A DNA stretch of 64,000 bases from NCBI RefSeq assembly GCF_000657795.2, contig NZ_JHEP02000004.1, positions 289,285-353,284 of the forward strand, read 5' to 3'. The notes under the pieces were generated by a model, which was given only the letters and a program-made list of their open reading frames with translations, was not told where the DNA came from and did not search any database. Position numbers and translations under genes: made by a program. The DNA comes from Bordetella pseudohinzii. GTDB lineage: Bacteria; Pseudomonadota; Gammaproteobacteria; Burkholderiales; Burkholderiaceae_B. Below are positions 39,990 to 48,157 of the stretch, piece by piece; position 1 is the first letter of the stretch, and the number at the start of each line of letters is the position of its first letter.

Positions 39990-41564
39990 CTAGAGCAGGG
40001 ACTCGATGGGCAGCAGCGACAGAAACCACACCGACAGGCGCTGCCAGAGGCTGGCGCCGGGCTCGTTGTCATGACGGATGAACGTGCCGTCGGCGGCGGG
40101 CTCCAGCCAATAGAGGCCGCCGTTTTCGTCCAACAGCACATGATAGGCATCGGCGGGGATGCGGGTGTCGAAGGTATGGCTGATCGCCCGGGCCAGAGGC
40201 GGGCTGTCGATGACCAGCCCGAGCTCGGTGTTCAGATGGGCCGAGCGCGGGTCGAAATTGAAGGAGCCGACGAAGATGCTGCGGTCGTCGACGGCGAAGG
40301 TCTTGGCATGCAGGCTGGAGCCCGAGCTGCCGAAGGGGCCGAGGCCGCGGCTGCGCTGGACGTCGTCGCCGGCCCGGCGCATCTCGAACAGCTGCACGCC
40401 GCTGGCCAGCAGATCCTTGCGGTACTTGGCATAGCCGGAGTGCACCACGCTGACATCGGTGGCTTCCAGGGCGTTGGTGAGTACGCGCACCCGCACGCCG
40501 CCCGAGGCCATCTGGGCGAAGGCGGCCGTGCCTTGGGCCGTGGGCACGAAATAGGGCGAGACCAGGTCCACGTGGGATCGCGGCTCGCCGATGATTTCCT
40601 TGAGTTGGTGCGCCAGCAGTCCGTCGGGCCGGGCCTGGTCCAGGACCTTGGCCGGATCGTCGCTCACCATGCGCGCGGGCGACCACTCCAGGGGCAGATC
40701 GCCCTGCAGCAGCCGGCGCACCAGCGGCGTTCGCGCCAGGGCCTGCATATAGGCGTCGGCCTTGGGGTCGCGCTCCACGCCCTGGGCCGAGCGCGCCAGG
40801 CGGTCGAGTTCGCCCGCCGGCGCGGCGGGCAGGATGCGTTCGACGGGGTAGGCCGAGATGCTATTCCAATAGCGGTCGAAGTCGCTGGAGACCTCCTGCG
40901 CCACGGGGCCCACGGCCAGCACATCGAGGTCGGCGAACAGCACGCCGTCGGTGGCGCCGAAGTACTCGTCGCCGATATTGCGTCCGCCCAGGATGGTGGC
41001 CTGGTTGTCGGCGGTGAAGGACTTGTTGTGCATGCGCCGGTTAAGGCGCTTGAAGTCCGTCAGATAGCCGATGACCTTGGGCCGGCGCACCACAAAGGGA
41101 TTGAACAGCCTCACCTCGATATTGGGGTGCTGGGCCAGCGCCGCCAGCGTGGCGTCCAGGCCGGCGGTGCCGTTGTCATCGAGCAGCAGCCGCACCCGCA
41201 CGCCGCGGTCGGCGGCCTGGTGCAGGGCCTCGAAGAGCAGGGTGCCGGTGATGTCGCCATGCCAGATGTAGTACTGCACATCCAGCGTGCGCTGCGCGGC
41301 GCGCGCCAGCAGCATGCGCGCGGCGAAGGCGTCGTAGGCGTCGGCCAGGGGATGGATGCCCGCCAGGCCGGGATGCTGCGCGACGCGCGGCGCGATGGCC
41401 TGGCCCAGCGCGGTGGCGTCGGCCTCGGCCTGCGGCAGGCTGGCCGAGGCCTTGCGGCCTTCTTGCGAGGGCAGGGCGCAGCCGCCGAGCAGGGCGGCGA
41501 ACAGGCCGGTCACGATAAGCCGGCCCAGCCAGCGATAGCGGCGTACATGGGTGTCCGCCGCCAC
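39990..41564 (-). CDS. Phospholipase D-family lipoprotein, ClsC-like
   Basis: 524 residues with two HKD catalytic motifs: HNKSFTADNQATILGGRN near 180 and HAKTFAVDDRSIFVGSFN near 425, as in cardiolipin synthases of the ClsC/YmdC type. A lipobox (LLGGCA, cysteine about 29) at the N-terminus predicts a lipid-anchored periplasmic protein, unlike membrane-spanning ClsA. It probably makes or remodels cardiolipin or another phosphatidyl product; the exact substrate is inferred. It starts 3 bp after the carbonic anhydrase stop, so the two are in one unit. Confidence 0.9.
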   Translation of the reverse strand: MAADTHVRRYRWLGRLIVTGLFAALLGGCALPSQEGRKASASLPQAEADATALGQAIAPRVAQHPGLAGIHPLADAYDAFAARMLLARAAQRTLDVQYYIWHGDITGTLLFEALHQAADRGVRVRLLLDDNGTAGLDATLAALAQHPNIEVRLFNPFVVRRPKVIGYLTDFKRLNRRMHNKSFTADNQATILGGRNIGDEYFGATDGVLFADLDVLAVGPVAQEVSSDFDRYWNSISAYPVERILPAAPAGELDRLARSAQGVERDPKADAYMQALARTPLVRRLLQGDLPLEWSPARMVSDDPAKVLDQARPDGLLAHQLKEIIGEPRSHVDLVSPYFVPTAQGTAAFAQMASGGVRVRVLTNALEATDVSVVHSGYAKYRKDLLASGVQLFEMRRAGDDVQRSRGLGPFGSSGSSLHAKTFAVDDRSIFVGSFNFDPRSAHLNTELGLVIDSPPLARAISHTFDTRIPADAYHVLLDENGGLYWLEPAADGTFIRHDNEPGASLWQRLSVWFLSLLPIESLL

Positions 41565-41567
41565 GCC

Positions 41568-42215
41568 TTAGCCCGGCTGGGTTTCAAGGCAGGGCGCGAA
41601 GACGCCGGAGGCTTCGTCGCGCACGAACAGCACGCCGGTGGCGACGCCGAAATAGCAGCCGTGCAGCTGCAGCGCGCCGCTTTTCACGCGGCGGCTGATG
41701 GACGGGAAGGTCATCAGGTTTGCCAGGCTGTGCCCGATGACGGCCAGCTCCAGGCGCTTGAGGTCCTGGGCGCGGTCTCCGGTGCTGTCGCCCAGGGCAT
41801 CGGCCACCGGCGCGATCTGCGACATCCATTTGCCGATGAAGTCCATCTTGGACAGCGGCTCGGCGTCGTCGTAGTAAGAGCGGATGCCGCCACAGGAGGC
41901 ATGGCCCATGACGACGATGTGCTTGACCTCCAGGCCATTGACGGCGAATTCGATCGCCGCGCTGGTGCCGTGGAAGGAAGAGTCGGCATCGGGCTCGCAA
42001 GGCGGCACCAGGTTGGCCACGTTGCGCACGACGAAGAGTTCGCCGGGACCCACATCGAAAATCGCTTCGGGCGACACGCGCGAGTCGCAGCAGCTGATGA
42101 TCAGGATTTCGGGGCGTTGGCCTGTTTCGGCCAGGGCTTCGTAGCGGCTGCGTTCGGCGGGGAAGCGGCCCTTGAGGAAGGCCTGGTAGCCGTCGGTAAG
42201 TCTTTTGGGAAACAT
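41568..42215 (-). CDS. Beta-class carbonic anhydrase
   Basis: Interconverts CO2 and bicarbonate. 215 residues. Zinc ligands and the catalytic dyad are seen: ISCCDSRVSPE (Cys, Asp-Arg) near 40 and VVMGHASCGGI (His, Cys) near 103, with the family pattern FVVRNVANLVPP between. The start ATG at 42215 (MFPKRLTDGYQAFL) is the normal form; upstream extension is arginine/proline-rich noise. First gene of a two-gene leftward unit with the phospholipase D lipoprotein. Confidence 0.96.
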   Translation of the reverse strand: MFPKRLTDGYQAFLKGRFPAERSRYEALAETGQRPEILIISCCDSRVSPEAIFDVGPGELFVVRNVANLVPPCEPDADSSFHGTSAAIEFAVNGLEVKHIVVMGHASCGGIRSYYDDAEPLSKMDFIGKWMSQIAPVADALGDSTGDRAQDLKRLELAVIGHSLANLMTFPSISRRVKSGALQLHGCYFGVATGVLFVRDEASGVFAPCLETQPG

Positions 42216-42354
42216 GATCGTATCCTGGTTGTTGCCTCTTGGGCACACTGGCTGGCGCCGGCCAGGCCGTGCGCCGGGGCCGCTTAGGCGGCCCCCGGGC
42301 GTCGTGCATTTTCCCACAACGGCCTGTCGCTGAAAAACAGGCCGGGCCGCCGGC

Positions 42355-42696
42355 TCAGTCGGCGCGCACCTCGACCGCCGTAAAGCGCTGGAAGGTCATG
42401 GGCGTGCTGGCCCGGATGTGCCAGAGGTCGCCCGGATCCAGCGGAATGGGCGATTGCGAGGAGATACGGCCGATTTCCTTGCCGTTGGCGTCAAATAGCG
42501 CGAAGGTGACGGAGGGTTGGATGATGCGGGTCTGTCCCTGGTTTCCATATGTCCCCGTGATCACCGTCTGGCCGGCGATGTTGTCGCGCGTGGCCTGCAG
42601 ATTGCCCAATGTGACCCCGTGGGGCAGGCTTTGCGCCGCGGCGTGGGCGGACAGGCACAGCAGGACGGCGGCGAATACATGCTTGAACAGATTCAT
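42355..42696 (-). CDS. Secreted protein with an FxLYD-like domain
   Basis: 113 residues. A signal peptide covers about 1-22 (cleavage AAA/QS). The mature part looks like an FxLYD/DUF3426-type beta-sandwich: VTLGNLQATRDN, VITGTYGNQGQ, PSVTFALFDANGKEIGRI and LDPGDLWHIRA. Such domains occur in many small periplasmic proteins of unknown role. The start at 42696 is the first ATG with a proper signal peptide. Alone between the carbonic anhydrase operon and the divergent psiF-like gene. Confidence 0.78.
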   Translation of the reverse strand: MNLFKHVFAAVLLCLSAHAAAQSLPHGVTLGNLQATRDNIAGQTVITGTYGNQGQTRIIQPSVTFALFDANGKEIGRISSQSPIPLDPGDLWHIRASTPMTFQRFTAVEVRAD

Positions 42697-42923
42697 GGCG
42701 CATTCCGAAGGCCGGGAGGCAGTGCCGCCATTATGTCGCCGGCCCGGCCCGGCGAAAACGTCGAACACGGTGCAGTTCGTAACCATTCTCGTCAGGCATG
42801 GGCGCAGGCTTGCCAGCGGCAGGGCTTTGATCGAAACTCGCCCATACCGGGGACCGTCCCGGCATTGTCCGCTTCCGGCCTTGCCGCGCAGGTCGCGCGG
42901 TCCCGGGGGCAGGGGAGGAAAGC

Positions 42924-43262
42924 ATGGTTTTCCGTAAGTCCAGCATGGTTGCCGGCCTGTGCCTGGCTCTTCTGGCCAGCGGTCCGGTGGCCGCCCAGAC
43001 TGCCGCGCCCGCCGCCACGCCCAGCGCCAAGCAGATGACGCCACAGCAAGAGCGGATGGCGGCATGCAACCGGTCCGCCGAAGGCAAAAAGGGCGATGAC
43101 CGCAAAGCCTACATGAGCAGCTGTCTCCGTGGCGAAGCGCCCGCCAAGCAATTGACGCCGCAGCAGCAGCGCATGAAGGACTGCAACGCCAAGGCTGGCG
43201 CCCAGTCCTTGGCGGGCGACAAGCGCAAGACCTTCATGAGCAACTGCCTGAAAGGGGGATGA
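42924..43262 (+). CDS. psiF: PsiF-repeat protein
   Basis: 112 residues: signal peptide about 1-24 (VAAQ), then two PsiF repeats, each with T-P-Q-Q-x-R-M-x-x-C-N, a lysine-rich stretch and KAYMSSCL / KTFMSNCL. Each repeat has two cysteines that could form a disulfide in the periplasm. E. coli psiF is phosphate-starvation induced; the molecular role is unknown. An AGGGGAGGAAAGC ribosome-binding region precedes the ATG at 42924. A strong terminator follows. Confidence 0.93.
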   Translation: MVFRKSSMVAGLCLALLASGPVAAQTAAPAATPSAKQMTPQQERMAACNRSAEGKKGDDRKAYMSSCLRGEAPAKQLTPQQQRMKDCNAKAGAQSLAGDKRKTFMSNCLKGG

Positions 43263-43288
43263 CGCCCAGCGGGGCTCCCGATAAAAGC

Positions 43289-43319
43289 AAAGGCCTTGTC
43301 CACGGACAAGGCCTTTTTC
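43289..43319 (+). terminator. Terminator between psiF and the cyclase gene
   Basis: Perfect 13-bp stem AAAGGCCTTGTCC with its complement, two bases between arms, followed by TTTTTC. It separates convergent genes and may act in both directions. Confidence 0.92.
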
Positions 43320-43346
43320 ATTGCCGGGCGGCAGGCTTCCCGCTGC

Positions 43347-44387
43347 CTACACGGTGGCAATGGGCGTGACCGGCGAGCCGATCGCATGCGGCAGGCGCAG
43401 GGGCGGCGCGGTCAACATGAAACGGTTGCGGCCATGGGCCTGCAGCCATTGCGCGAGGTCTTTCAAGTACCAGAGCTCGGCCAGCGGCAGGCCCAGCTTG
43501 AACAGGCAATGGTGGTGCAGGGGCAGCATGGCGCGCCGGCCCTGGCGGTCGCGGGCCGGATAGGCTTCGACCGCGTAGTTGTCGGCGCAGATGGCCGCGA
43601 TGCCGCTATCGCTGATCCACGACAGCAGCGCTTCGTCGGTGCCATCGAGCGCCGCGCCGTACTGGTGCAGGACATCGGCGTCGGGCTTGCCCTGCATCTG
43701 CACCACGGCTTCGGCGTAGCCGGTGCGCAGCACCAGCATGTCGCCGGATTCGATGTCGACGTTCTGCGCTTTCATGGCCTGCCGCAGCTCGGCCGCGCCG
43801 ATGAGGGTGCGGCCGGTGCCGAATTCGCGCGCCAGGTCCACCAGCACGCCACGGCCCTGCATACCTTTTTCGGCCAGGTTTTCCACGCCTATCTTCAGCG
43901 CGGCCGAGGGCCCGCCGCTGTTGCAGCCGCAACCGGTATGGTCGCCATCGACCGGGCCGATGACGTCCACGCCGGCGCGAAAGCCGTTGTAGTAGACCAG
44001 CTCGTCGCGGCCATCGCCGTCGGCGTCGAACAGCGCGCCCACATGGGCCAGCGAGTCCCATTGCGTGGAGTACTGCATGGACAGCAGCACCTGGTCGTCG
44101 CTCAGGACGTCGACCGCGTCGGGATTGAGGGCACGCAGCGGGAAATTGACGTAAGGCGTGTCGTTGAGCCGCGTCGGGCTGAGTTGCGGCGGGTGGCGCC
44201 GTGGATTGAGCACGTTGCCGCCGGGCAGGTCCAGCGGCAGCGACAGGCAGAAGGTCTTGCCGGCGCGGATTTCACGGGCCGCCTTGAGCACCTGCTCCTC
44301 GGTGATGAGGTTCAGGCGGCCAAGCTGGTCGTCCGGGCCGTAGTCGCCCCAGTTCGATCCGGCAGGCCGTTGTTTCCAGCGTTGCAT
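43347..44387 (-). CDS. Cyclase-family (kynurenine formamidase-like) metal hydrolase
   Basis: 346 residues of the cyclase/KynB-like superfamily. The family start NWGDYGPDDQLGRLNLIT and the metal-site region MQYSTQWDSLAHVG (the usual H-x-G-T-H-x-D is modified to STQWDSLAHVG) are seen, with later DMLVLRTGYAE and HHHCLFKLGLPLAE. These enzymes hydrolyse amides or esters of ring-derived carboxylates. It is the last gene of the leftward pca-like operon (pcaI, pcaJ, catC, yciI, pcaD, this gene), 3 bp after pcaD, so it should act on an aromatic-catabolic intermediate; the substrate is unknown. Confidence 0.85.
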   Translation of the reverse strand: MQRWKQRPAGSNWGDYGPDDQLGRLNLITEEQVLKAAREIRAGKTFCLSLPLDLPGGNVLNPRRHPPQLSPTRLNDTPYVNFPLRALNPDAVDVLSDDQVLLSMQYSTQWDSLAHVGALFDADGDGRDELVYYNGFRAGVDVIGPVDGDHTGCGCNSGGPSAALKIGVENLAEKGMQGRGVLVDLAREFGTGRTLIGAAELRQAMKAQNVDIESGDMLVLRTGYAEAVVQMQGKPDADVLHQYGAALDGTDEALLSWISDSGIAAICADNYAVEAYPARDRQGRRAMLPLHHHCLFKLGLPLAELWYLKDLAQWLQAHGRNRFMLTAPPLRLPHAIGSPVTPIATV

Positions 44388-44390
44388 GGC

Positions 44391-45170
44391 TTACTCCGTC
44401 AGGAAGGCCAGGACCTCGCGGGTGAAGGTCTCGGGATCTTCCCAGTTGGAAATATGCGAGGTGTTGAGTTCGACATAGCGCGCCCCGGCGATGTGCTCGG
44501 CCAGGTAGCGGCCGTCGGCCGGCGTGGCGGCCAGGTCATGGGTGCCGGCGATGACCAGGGTGCGGGCGCGGATCTCGCCCAGGCGCGCGCGCAGGTCGGC
44601 GTCGCGCAGCGCCGCGCAATTGCCGTTGTAGCCGGCATCGGGCGTGCGGCGCAGCATATCCACCAGCACTTGCGACAGACCCGGTTCGCGCTGGCGATAA
44701 CCTTCGGTCAGCCAGCGCTCGACCAGCGCGGGCGCCATGGCGGACAGGGTTTGTTTCTGCACCGCGGCGATGCGGTCGGTCCAGCCTTGCGCGCTGCCGA
44801 TGCGGGCGGCGGTGTTGCACAGGACCAGGCGGTCGATGCGGCTGGCGTGGTCCAGCGCCAGGGTCAGGCCGGTGGGGCCGCCCATGGACAGGCCGCAGAA
44901 ATGGGCGCGGGCGATGCCCAGGTGATCCAGCAGTTCGACCACATCGCCGGCCAGTTGCTCAAAACGGTATTCGCCGTCCGGCACGGACGACCGGCCGTGG
45001 CCGCGGGTGTCGTAGCGCACGACGCGAAAGTGCTTGGCCAGGGCCGGCACCTGGCGCGCCCACATATCGGCATTGGTGCCCAGGGAGTTGGACAGGACCA
45101 GGGCGGGGGCGTCGGCGGGACCGTCGACGACGTAGTACAGGCGAGCCTGGCTGAGATCGGCGTAGGGCAT
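44391..45170 (-). CDS. pcaD: Alpha/beta hydrolase, 3-oxoadipate enol-lactonase type
   Basis: Hydrolyses beta-ketoadipate enol-lactone to 3-oxoadipate. 259 residues. Oxyanion/N-terminal region VLSNSLGTNADMW near 26, nucleophile elbow GLSMGGPTGL (Ser near 95), acid in VIAGTHDLAATP near 210, and catalytic histidine in ELNTSHISNWEDPE near 240. This is the pattern of PcaD. It lies 35 bp after the YciI-like gene in a catabolic operon with catC and pcaIJ, which supports the assignment. Confidence 0.9.
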   Translation of the reverse strand: MPYADLSQARLYYVVDGPADAPALVLSNSLGTNADMWARQVPALAKHFRVVRYDTRGHGRSSVPDGEYRFEQLAGDVVELLDHLGIARAHFCGLSMGGPTGLTLALDHASRIDRLVLCNTAARIGSAQGWTDRIAAVQKQTLSAMAPALVERWLTEGYRQREPGLSQVLVDMLRRTPDAGYNGNCAALRDADLRARLGEIRARTLVIAGTHDLAATPADGRYLAEHIAGARYVELNTSHISNWEDPETFTREVLAFLTE

Positions 45171-45205
45171 GGAAATTCCTTGGCGCGGCGCGCCGGTTCA
45201 CAACA

Positions 45206-45502
45206 TCAAAGATAGCTTTTGCCGTCTACATAGGCTTTGCGCCAGCGCGTGATCGACACGCGCTCGAACAGCTCGGCCTTGTAGAAGGGATCGGCCTGGA
45301 TCAGCCGCTCGGCCTCTTCACGGGTATCGACGTCGACAACATAGAGGCCGCCGCCGATATCCGTGCCGTCATCATGCAGTTTGGCGCCGCAGGCCAGCAG
45401 CAGGTGCTTGTTGGCGTCCAGGAAGGCGAGATGCTCGTTCCGGGTGGCCTGGCGCAAGGCCAGGCTGCCGGGCTTGTCGAAGGTCTCGATGATGTAGGGC
45501 AT
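45206..45502 (-). CDS. YciI-family small protein
   Basis: 98 residues. A dimeric ferredoxin-like alpha+beta fold with the YciI signature MPYIIETFDKPGSLALRQATRNEHLAFL and DPFYKAELFERVSI near 72-85. YciI proteins resemble muconolactone isomerase in fold, and some act as lyases or dehalogenases in aromatic degradation. Here it sits between catC and pcaD, so a role in lactone chemistry is plausible but unproven. The ATG at 45502 is 14 bp after the catC stop. Confidence 0.87.
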   Translation of the reverse strand: MPYIIETFDKPGSLALRQATRNEHLAFLDANKHLLLACGAKLHDDGTDIGGGLYVVDVDTREEAERLIQADPFYKAELFERVSITRWRKAYVDGKSYL

Positions 45503-45516
45503 GAGCGGCTCCGGGA

Positions 45517-45792
45517 TCAGATGGCCGAGGGGTGGCGCGCCAGCGCGGTGACGCGGATATCCATATAGGGGAAAAGCGGCAGCGAGGACAGCAGCTGGTG
45601 CAGTTCGTCGTGGCTGTCGACGTTGAAGATGCTGACGTTGGCGTAGCGGCCGACCACGCGCCACAGGCTTTGCCACTTGCCTTCGTGCTGCAGCTTCTGG
45701 GCCAGGGCTTTTTCGTCGGCCTTCAGTTTGTCGGCCTTGTCGGCGGGCATGTCGGGCGGCAGGTTCACTTGCATTTCGACCATGTACAGCAT
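45517..45792 (-). CDS. catC: Muconolactone delta-isomerase
   Basis: Converts muconolactone to beta-ketoadipate enol-lactone, the substrate of PcaD. 91 residues. Strong family features: MQVNLPPDMPADKADKLKADE, GKWQSLWRVVGRYANVSIF and LPLFPYMDIRVTALARHPS, all aligning to known CatC proteins end to end. It is directly upstream of yciI and pcaD in the same operon. Neither catA nor catB is in the window, so the pathway must be fed from elsewhere. Confidence 0.95.
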   Translation of the reverse strand: MLYMVEMQVNLPPDMPADKADKLKADEKALAQKLQHEGKWQSLWRVVGRYANVSIFNVDSHDELHQLLSSLPLFPYMDIRVTALARHPSAI

Positions 45793-45810
45793 GGTATCTC
45801 TCCTTGTTGG

Positions 45811-45859
45811 CGGCGGCTTGCGCCGCCGGCATCGATGTGCGGGGCCCGCGCGGGGCCCC
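45811..45859. other. Two hairpins between pcaJ and catC
   Basis: CGGCGGC-ttgc-GCCGCCG (45811-45828) and GGGGCCC-gcgcg-GGGCCCC (45841-45859) lie in the 74-bp gap inside the operon. No T run follows on the minus strand. They may affect mRNA processing or relative expression of the two halves. Confidence 0.5.
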
Positions 45860-45866
45860 GGGCGAA

Positions 45867-46511
45867 TCAGTTGGCGAACTTCAGCGGCAGGCCGGTGAGT
45901 TCGATCAGGCGCTCGGGCGTCATGCCGCCGAACAGGTCGGTGACCGTCACGCCGTCTTTGTTGATGTCGAAGACGGCCAGGTCGGTGTAGACGCGCGAGA
46001 CGCAGCCCACGCCGGTCAGCGGATAGCTGCAGGCCTGCACCAGTTTGCTCTGGCCGTCGCGGGTGAGCAATTCCATCATGACAAAGACCTGCTTGGCGCC
46101 GATAGCCAGATCCATGGCGCCGCCCACGGCGGGGATGGCGTCGGGAGCGCCGGTGTGCCAGTTGGCCAGGTCGCCGCGCTGCGACACCTGGAAGGCGCCC
46201 AGCACGCAGATGTCCAGGTGGCCGCCGCGCATCATGCCGAAGGAGTCGGCATGGTGGAAATAAGAGCAGCCGGGCAGTTCGGTGACCGGCTGCTTGCCGG
46301 CGTTGATGAGGTCGTAGTCTTCCTGGCCCTTCTCGGGGGCCGGGCCCATGCCCAGCATGCCGTTCTCGGTATGCAGGATGACCTCGCGGCCGGCCGGCAG
46401 GTGATTGGCCACCAGGGTGGGCAGGCCGATGCCCAGGTTGACGTAGGCGCCTTCGGGGATGTCTTGCGCAACGCGGGCGGCCATGGCGTCGCGGCTCAGT
46501 TTTTCGCTCAT
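45867..46511 (-). CDS. pcaJ: 3-oxoadipate CoA-transferase subunit B
   Basis: Beta subunit of the succinyl-CoA:3-ketoacid CoA-transferase family. 214 residues. The catalytic glutamate is in ILHTENGMLGMGP near 50; the family pattern YVNLGIGLPTLVAN lies at the N-terminus. It follows pcaI by 2 bp. Given the catC-pcaD neighbours, 3-oxoadipate is the likely acceptor, but acetoacetate (ScoB) cannot be excluded, because the second operon nearby carries atoE and hbd. Confidence 0.92.
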   Translation of the reverse strand: MSEKLSRDAMAARVAQDIPEGAYVNLGIGLPTLVANHLPAGREVILHTENGMLGMGPAPEKGQEDYDLINAGKQPVTELPGCSYFHHADSFGMMRGGHLDICVLGAFQVSQRGDLANWHTGAPDAIPAVGGAMDLAIGAKQVFVMMELLTRDGQSKLVQACSYPLTGVGCVSRVYTDLAVFDINKDGVTVTDLFGGMTPERLIELTGLPLKFAN

Positions 46512-46513
46512 TG

Positions 46514-47197
46514 TTACTCCTTGGCGCCGCGGGGGGCGTCGATCTGCACTACGCGCTTGACGAAGATGCCCGGCGTGACGACGGTTTCCGGGTCGATGTC
46601 GCCCAGTTCGACGACTTCGCGCACCTGGGCCACGGCCACGCGCGCCGCGCTGGCCATGATGGGGCCGAAGTTGCGGGCCGTCTTGCGGTAGACCAGATTG
46701 CCCCAGCGGTCGGCGCGCTCGGCCTTGACCAGGGCGTAGTCGGCGGTCAGCGGGTACTCCAGCACATACTGGCGGCCGTTGATCTCGCGGGTTTCCTTGC
46801 CCTCGGCCAGGGGCGTGCCGTAGCCGGTGGGGGTGAAGAAGGCGCCGATGCCGGCGCCGGCGGCGCGGATGCGCTCGGCCAGGTTGCCTTGGGGCACCAG
46901 TTCGAGTTCGATCTTGCCGCTGCGGTACAGGCCGTCGAAGATCTGCGAATCCACCTGGCGGGGGAAGGAACAGATGATCTTGCGCACGCGGCCGGCGCCC
47001 AGCAGCGCGGCCAGGCCCGTCTCGCCGTTGCCGGCATTGTTGTTGATGATGACCAGGTCCTTGGCGCCTTGATCGAGCAGGGCATCGATCAGTTCCATGG
47101 GCTGGCCGGCGGTACCGAAACCGCCGATCATGATGGTGGCGCCGTCCGGCACATCCGCCAGGGCGGCCGCCGCGCTTGGTACGAGCTTAGAAATCAT
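46514..47197 (-). CDS. pcaI: 3-oxoadipate CoA-transferase subunit A
   Basis: Alpha subunit, 227 residues. The CoA-binding glycine loop GGFGTAGQPMELIDAL near 25 and FTPTGYGTPLAEGKE near 120 are characteristic. First gene of the leftward operon. The promoter region to 47333 carries two GTTCT-N5-AGAAC sites and a divergent IclR regulator. The thiolase pcaF that would complete the pathway is not in the window. Confidence 0.92.
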   Translation of the reverse strand: MISKLVPSAAAALADVPDGATIMIGGFGTAGQPMELIDALLDQGAKDLVIINNNAGNGETGLAALLGAGRVRKIICSFPRQVDSQIFDGLYRSGKIELELVPQGNLAERIRAAGAGIGAFFTPTGYGTPLAEGKETREINGRQYVLEYPLTADYALVKAERADRWGNLVYRKTARNFGPIMASAARVAVAQVREVVELGDIDPETVVTPGIFVKRVVQIDAPRGAKE

Positions 47198-47232
47198 AGG
47201 AGTCTGCGATAGTGGTGGCGTGTGATAATTTT

Positions 47233-47266
47233 GTTCTGCTGTAGAACATAGGTTCTTCAGGAGAAC
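47233..47266. promoter_or_regulatory. Tandem IclR-type operator between pcaI and the iclR gene
   Basis: Two 15-bp inverted repeats, GTTCT-gctgt-AGAAC (47233-47247) and GTTCT-tcagg-AGAAC (47252-47266), with centres 19 bp apart. IclR-family regulators such as PcaU and PobR bind similarly arranged repeats. They sit 36 bp upstream of pcaI and 67 bp upstream of the regulator gene. Confidence 0.8.
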
Positions 47267-47333
47267 ATCCTTTCATGGGGGGCATGTCAGGGCAAGGCCG
47301 GTCCCCCATATTTTTGCGGTAGGTAAAGCAAGC

Positions 47334-48119
47334 GTGAGTGAAGAAGGTCATTCCCAAGTCCCCAGCGACAGCTATGTGCAGTCTTTCGCCCGCGGCCTGG
47401 CGGTGATCCGGGCTTTTGGTCCGGAGCGCGCGCAGATGACGCTGTCGGAGGTCGCCGCGGTGGCGGGATTGACGCGCGCCGGGGCCCGCCGCATCCTTTT
47501 GACTCTCGTACAGCTGGGTTACGTGGCCCAGGAAGAGCGCCGCTTCTCGCTCACGCCGCGCATCCTGGAACTGGGATATGCCTATCTGTCGGGCACGCCG
47601 CTGTGGAGCCTGGCGCTGCCCTATATGGAAGAAGTGGCCGAGAACACGCGCGAGTCGTGTTCGGTGTCGGTGCTCGACGGCGCCGACATTGTCTATATCC
47701 TGCGCTTGTCCACGCACAAGGTCATGAGCATCAATCTTGCGGTGGGCAGCCGCCTGCCGGCCTGGGTGACCTCCATGGGGCGGGTGCTCCTGGCCGGCCT
47801 GCCCGAAGCCGAGCAGGACCGCCTGCTGGCCGATAGCCGCATCCAGGCCTATACCCCGGCCACGCTGACCGATGTCGCGCGTCTCAAGCAGGAGCTTGCC
47901 CGGGTGCGCGCCGACGGCTATGCCTGCGTGGTCCAGGAGCTGGAGCCCGGCCTGCAGTCGGTGGCCGTGCCCATCATGGACCGCAGCGGGCGCGTGATCG
48001 CCGCGATGAATGTCAGCGGGCATGTCAGCCGTTTTTCCCGCGAGGAAATGCTGCAGGCCTTTCTGCCCGGCCTGCGTCATGCCGCGGGCCAGATCAACCA
48101 GGCCTTGCTGCGCCGCTGA
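47334..48119 (+). CDS. IclR-family regulator, PcaR/PobR type
   Basis: 261 residues. N-terminal winged helix about 15-75 (YVQSFARGLAVIRAFG, LSEVAAVAGLTRAGARRILLTL), then an IclR effector domain about 85-255 with ESCSVSVLDGADIVYILRLS and AVPIMDRSGRVIAAMNVSGH. This matches PcaR/PcaU/CatR-like members that control the beta-ketoadipate pathway. The start is GTG at 47334 and no strong ribosome-binding site is seen. Divergent from pcaI; the shared region contains the paired operator. Likely an activator/repressor responding to 3-oxoadipate or a precursor. Confidence 0.92.
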   Translation: MSEEGHSQVPSDSYVQSFARGLAVIRAFGPERAQMTLSEVAAVAGLTRAGARRILLTLVQLGYVAQEERRFSLTPRILELGYAYLSGTPLWSLALPYMEEVAENTRESCSVSVLDGADIVYILRLSTHKVMSINLAVGSRLPAWVTSMGRVLLAGLPEAEQDRLLADSRIQAYTPATLTDVARLKQELARVRADGYACVVQELEPGLQSVAVPIMDRSGRVIAAMNVSGHVSRFSREEMLQAFLPGLRHAAGQINQALLRR

Positions 48120-48157
48120 GCGGCAGGCGGGAGAACGGGCCGGGCGCATGTCCGGCC

